Source: a virus. Taken from it: a stretch of DNA of 40,418 nucleotides. Made by a program: the position numbers and the translations under genes. Shown in pieces: positions 38,032 through 40,418 of this stretch (positions within the stretch are counted from its first letter, which is position 1; the number at the start of each line of letters is the position of its first letter). The stretch lies in the IMG/VR virus record IMGVR_UViG_3300025449_000003, positions 1 through 40,418 of that record; one strand, given 5' to 3'. The notes below the pieces were generated by a model that had not been told where the DNA came from, did no database searches, and saw only the letters and a program-made list of their open reading frames with translations.

Positions 38032-38040
38032 AAAATTGAT

Positions 38041-38346
38041 GGGGGGGTCTATTTTTAAGGGGGGGTCTTAAACCTAATTTATTCAATTTTTATTGATCAA
38101 TACTGCATAAATATACAGTATTAGGGGGTTTATTTACAGTCTTTTTTGTACAGTACTGGTTAAAACCACATGAAAAATCGTTTAAAAGCCATACAATCGT
38201 TTTAAATAGTTAACCTATACTCAGGTAGCCTAATCGTTTTAAATCGTTTATAGGTCGTTTTAATCGGTTTGTGTTTATGATTGAATTAATCGGTTAAAAC
38301 GCAATTTATAGTTAAATTATTCCAATTATTTCAAACAATAACCCTA
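38041..38346. other. Candidate replication origin with iterons
   Basis: This is a gene-free, AT-rich region. GGGGGGGTCT occurs twice (38041-38050, 38059-38068). AATACTG/CAGTATT forms an inverted repeat (38099-38105, 38116-38122). At least seven copies of a motif near AATCGTTTTAAA follow, beginning at about 38176, 38195, 38232, 38242, 38253, 38262 and 38288; the last two are AATCGGTT variants. Closely spaced copies are about one DNA turn apart. Iterons beside AT-rich DNA are typical of origins bound by an initiator. I cannot identify an initiator here. An alternative is a regulatory hub. Confidence 0.55.
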
Positions 38347-38362
38347 GATTTTAATGTAATAT

Positions 38363-38378
38363 AAGTAAGTACTTACTT
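38363..38378. other. Perfect 16-bp palindrome
   Basis: AAGTAAGTACTTACTT is a perfect palindrome in the gap between the iterons and the convergent clamp-gene terminator. It could be a binding site for a dimeric protein or a cruciform nucleation point. It contains GTAAGTAC. No gene overlaps it. Confidence 0.55.
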
Positions 38379-38391
38379 CGCTAACAGGTTC

Positions 38392-38417
38392 AAAAAAACA
38401 GGGAATTAACCCTGTTT
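38392..38417 (-). terminator. Terminator for the leftward clamp operon
   Basis: An 8-bp stem AAACAGGG/CCCTGTTT pairs 38396-38403 with 38410-38417 around a six-base loop. On the minus strand the stem is followed by seven T (38398 down to 38392). It ends the clamp and 56-residue genes. The plus-strand side has only a short T stretch, so it may act weakly in both directions. Confidence 0.82.
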
Positions 38418-38434
38418 AATTGAATTTTAAAATA

Positions 38435-38605
38435 TTACATTAAAACCCAAAAATCCTTTTTCCTGACTGAATAAGGAAATGATTGTTTTTTATCTATTCT
38501 TTCAATAAATAAAAAATCATCAATTATTGAAACTACTTTAAACATTGGTGAATGATCTAATTCAAGACAAACACCTATTGAACCAATTAAGATATTGTTT
38601 CGCAT
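38435..38605 (-). CDS. Small protein downstream of clamp-like gene
   Basis: A 56-residue frame from ATG 38605 to TAA at 38435-38437 overlaps the end of the clamp-like gene by 19 bases. The product MRNNILIGSIGVCLELDHSP then MFKVVSIIDDFLFIERIDKK and QSFPYSVRKKDFWVLM has a plausible beta-rich globular composition. No clear Shine-Dalgarno is present, so coupling to the upstream gene is assumed. Unknown function. Confidence 0.55.
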   Translation of the reverse strand: MRNNILIGSIGVCLELDHSPMFKVVSIIDDFLFIERIDKKQSFPYSVRKKDFWVLM

Positions 38606-39210
38606 AATGTTGATTCGATTAATGGTGAATATAAATTAGATGTAGCAATAAAGCCTGATGCTCCTAAACCCTGCCTAATTGGCATGATAACCCCTAAAAA
38701 ATCAGGATTCGAGCACGTTATAACTCCACCTGAGTCCCCGTTATAATGTAATGTAAGAAATTTTGCGTTAATAGTGTTTATTACTTTTGTAAAATCAATT
38801 AAATATTCTGGTGAATAAAAAGCGGGTTCTCCTGATGTTTTATCCTTATTAATAACCCTTGCATAATCGGGAAAACGGCCATCAATTGGTGAAAATATTA
38901 TTTCATTTCCCATGTACTTAATTGACCATTTATTTTCTGAAAGTTCAGTAAATGTTGCAATAAAACACAATTCTTTTTTTGTTACTTTAATATTGTCAAT
39001 TATTTCACGGGGTACTAATACAGAACCAGAACCATAATTCTCCTGATTTTCCTGATGTAATCCTAAAATATGGCCATTAGTAGATATGCACCTGGTAAAC
39101 TTAGAATTAAATTCTAAATTAACCCCTTTTAAATAATATCTAATATCTTTTCTAGATGCAAGAATAACTAAACCCTTGAGAGTTGATAGTTGAATTGAAA
39201 ATTGTTTCAT
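38587..39210 (-). CDS. Beta-sliding-clamp-like protein, truncated
   Basis: The 207-residue product has three landmarks of the DnaN beta clamp in order: STNGHILG (43-50, like TDGHRLA), IDGRFPDYARVI (109-120, like the DGRFPDYRRVLP segment) and GVIMPIR (173-179, like the C-terminal VMPMRL). The spacing from the first to the second (about 65) equals that in bacterial DnaN. The second to third distance is only about 63, against roughly 119, and no domain 1 is present. It is therefore a reduced clamp of one complete and one partial domain. A clamp decoy or a small oligomeric ring are possible. Confidence 0.72.
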   Translation of the reverse strand: MKQFSIQLSTLKGLVILASRKDIRYYLKGVNLEFNSKFTRCISTNGHILGLHQENQENYGSGSVLVPREIIDNIKVTKKELCFIATFTELSENKWSIKYMGNEIIFSPIDGRFPDYARVINKDKTSGEPAFYSPEYLIDFTKVINTINAKFLTLHYNGDSGGVITCSNPDFLGVIMPIRQGLGASGFIATSNLYSPLIESTLCETIS

Positions 39211-39233
39211 AATTGGACTCTTTTTTTAAAATA

Positions 39234-39276
39234 GTGCAAAATTGCACCTCTTAACCTCCTAAAAATAAGAGGTTAA
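39234..39276 (-). promoter_or_regulatory. Hairpins upstream of the clamp-like gene
   Basis: GTGCAA/TTGCAC forms an inverted repeat (39234-39239, 39242-39247) beside a stem TTAACCTC/GAGGTTAA (39251-39258, 39269-39276). A competing stem CCTCTTA/TAAGAGG uses partly the same bases (39248-39254, 39266-39272). The two stems are mutually exclusive. On the minus strand they lie between the 109-residue gene and the clamp-like gene, so they might control expression. No T run follows, so they are not ordinary terminators. Confidence 0.45.
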
Positions 39277-39288
39277 AGGTTGAAATTT

Positions 39289-39618
39289 TTAGAATTGTTG
39301 AAAAAGAACCTTATTTTCATCATAATTGACTAATATTGTCTCTCCTTCGAGAAAATCTCTTATTTGCTTTTGTATATCTTCCTCAGAGTCATTTCTATCT
39401 ATTTCAATGCCATAAGAATCAATAATCTCATCATATGTTTGCTCTTGAAAATCACAGCATAAAGCAACAACATCTAACTCATAAAGTTCGCCTAAGTCTT
39501 TTTCTAATTCTTCACAATAGTCAAAAAGCCATTCAAGACCTTCATATGAGAATTGATCTTTTCTACCCATACTGTAAAAAGCATCTCTAAAACCATATAA
39601 ATTAATTGTTTGTATCAT
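39289..39618 (-). CDS. Phage/plasmid protein of the LYGFRDAF..GR..QFSYEGL type
   Basis: This 109-residue acidic protein begins MIQTINLYGFRDAFYSMGRK and continues DQFSYEGLEWLFDYCEELEK, then ELDVVALCCDF. This matches an uncharacterised family on phages and plasmids (INLY.Fr.aF...gR.dqFSyeGL.aLfdyleelEed.g...elDviAlccd). It has no assigned activity, and its acidity and mobile-element distribution suggest host interaction. Its start uses GGGGTTTACTATG. Length is normal. Confidence 0.85.
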   Translation of the reverse strand: MIQTINLYGFRDAFYSMGRKDQFSYEGLEWLFDYCEELEKDLGELYELDVVALCCDFQEQTYDEIIDSYGIEIDRNDSEEDIQKQIRDFLEGETILVNYDENKVLFQQF

Positions 39619-39630
39619 AGTAAACCCCTT

Positions 39631-39885
39631 TTAAATAAATGATTCATCATAAAAATGTTGATGTATTTCAACGCAATTACTCATTAAACCTGTTATCTCA
39701 CACTTAAAAAAATCAACATCATCAAAGGGCATAAAATCCCATACAGAGCCTTGAATATTGTTGTCCCTGTACCAATTATCTAAAAGAGTAGATTCATGCT
39801 CTGATAGCCCTGAATAATCTCCATTAACTAATGCACTTAGAAAATGATCACCTATCATGTACATATAAGAATTGTTTGTTTTCAT
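39631..39885 (-). CDS. Small phage protein of the LINGDYSGL type
   Basis: The 84-residue product contains HFLSALVNGDYSGLSEHEST (about 14-33), a form seen in small phage and plasmid proteins of the pattern y.L..LiNGD.SGL...e...ld.f. The acidic C-terminal half holds FFKCEITGLMSNCVEIHQHF. Function unknown. The start context AGAGGTTTACTATG closely resembles that of the next gene. Confidence 0.78.
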   Translation of the reverse strand: MKTNNSYMYMIGDHFLSALVNGDYSGLSEHESTLLDNWYRDNNIQGSVWDFMPFDDVDFFKCEITGLMSNCVEIHQHFYDESFI

Positions 39886-39895
39886 AGTAAACCTC

Positions 39896-39973
39896 TTACT
39901 TACTTAACTGAACAACTAACACATAAGCCAAAGCTAACCCAATAACAATAGCTAATAAATAATCTTTAAACAT
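39896..39973 (-). CDS. 25-residue membrane peptide
   Basis: ATG 39973, preceded by AAAGGGTTTATT, opens 25 codons to TAA 39896-39898. The product MFKDYLLAIVIGLALAYVLV, then VQLSK, is one membrane helix with a charged N-terminus. It lies at the start of the leftward clamp operon. Small single-pass peptides in phages can modulate host membrane proteins or holins. Its role here is unknown. Confidence 0.6.
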   Translation of the reverse strand: MFKDYLLAIVIGLALAYVLVVQLSK

Positions 39974-40319
39974 AATAAACCCTTTAAATAGTTAAATAGC
40001 AAAATAGCTATGTATGTAATATAACGTCTCAAGCATAAAAGGTTAACTAGTACAAACCCTAATATATCTATATATATATTTATTAAACCTTAAACCTTAA
40101 TAGATAAACCCTATCTAACAGCATGATAGTTAATAGAAGAATAAATGTTAGATAAAGCACAATATAAAGATAAACAGTAGCTAATCTAAATATATTCAAT
40201 AATCAAACAATTCAATGAGGATTAAATGGGTGTGCGTTAATCGCTCAAATAAACCCTTTATGTACTATTAGTGTTACTTATATAGTCCGAACAATAGAAA
40301 ACCCTTAGGCATTAATATG
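39974..40319. promoter_or_regulatory. AT-rich control region left of the genome junction
   Basis: No gene is visible here. It contains AAACCCTAATA-type and AAACCTTAATAG units (40053-40112), like those of the divergent region at 32490-32515. TATCTAACA/TGTTAGATA forms a 9-bp inverted repeat (40112-40120, 40146-40154) with a 25-base loop. An AT-rich run (40062-40080) could ease melting. Promoters for the leftward clamp operon are expected here, but no clear -35/-10 pair was found. Confidence 0.45.
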
Positions 40320-40418
40320 CTCTATATACAGGGAGAGAGACAACTTACATTGTCCGTTTAGTTCCAGTATTAAACCAAATCTACATAATCACAATCACTC
40401 AAAGTCATAGACCCCCCC
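40320..40418. repeat. 99-bp terminal direct repeat, right copy
   Basis: Identical to bases 1-99. See the left copy for interpretation: it marks closure of a circular assembly. The last seven bases are a C run, which stops one base short of the eight-C run at 93-100. Confidence 0.95.

Noticed and set aside
1-40418. Temperate phage with integration module
   Set aside because: No integrase, excisionase or CI-type repressor was found. The Cro-like gene alone is not evidence of lysogeny. The tRNA-like RNA is not part of a recognisable attachment site.

Overview
This window is a complete or near-complete genome of a tailed bacteriophage, apparently a short-tailed podovirus-type virus, assembled as a circle. 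The last 99 bases (40320-40418) repeat bases 1-99 exactly, so the unit genome is about 40,319 bp. The DNA is AT-rich. Good Shine-Dalgarno sites, an M15-type endolysin and a GTA-type holin suggest a Gram-negative bacterial host. The sequence does not identify that host. There is no integrase and no CI-type repressor, so a lytic lifestyle is more likely than a temperate one.

Layout. (1) 1-660: G/C-tract region, a leader, an extremely acidic small protein and a tRNA-Ile-like RNA. (2) 666-1613, minus strand: a metallophosphoesterase. (3) 1695-29377, plus strand: one long late block in the order GNAT-like protein, putative small terminase, small proteins, large terminase, portal, scaffold-like protein, SU10/DUF5309-type major capsid protein, intrinsic terminator, connector-like proteins, a long array of tail-fibre modules (two with S74 chaperone domains), tail accessory protein, more fibre proteins, glycine/glutamine-rich and large ejection-type proteins, then the lysis genes (small membrane proteins, 3TM holin, D-Ala/L-Glu-type peptidase). 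(4) 29503-32391, minus strand: an early block with SSB-like and ERF recombination proteins and many small genes. (5) 32437-32550: a divergent control region with mirror-image promoter-like elements. (6) 32567-38031, plus strand: a second early block with a Cro/YdaS-like regulator, a terminator, a candidate structured RNA, a C5-cytosine methyltransferase with a second full-length gene nested in another frame, RusA, an HNH-AP2 endonuclease, and DUF1364 among many small genes. (7) 38041-38417: an iteron-rich non-coding region that is the best replication-origin candidate. (8) 38435-39973, minus strand: a sliding-clamp-like protein and small genes.

How the parts work together. The phage carries recombination and junction-processing functions (ERF, SSB-like, RusA, DUF1364) and a clamp-like protein. 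I recognise no polymerase, primase or helicase, so it probably recruits the host replisome at the iteron region. The late block is a self-contained head, tail, ejection and lysis programme. The methyltransferase locus, the acidic protein and the tRNA-like RNA are candidate host-interaction functions.

Most notable observations: the dual-coding methyltransferase locus, a pseudoknotted candidate RNA at 32930-33110, a likely -1 frameshift at a run of nine A in the lysis region, a degenerate tRNA-Ile-like RNA, a 69-residue protein with 29 acidic and no basic residues, and several small genes below usual ORF cut-offs. Family assignments are from recalled motifs; no database search was run.
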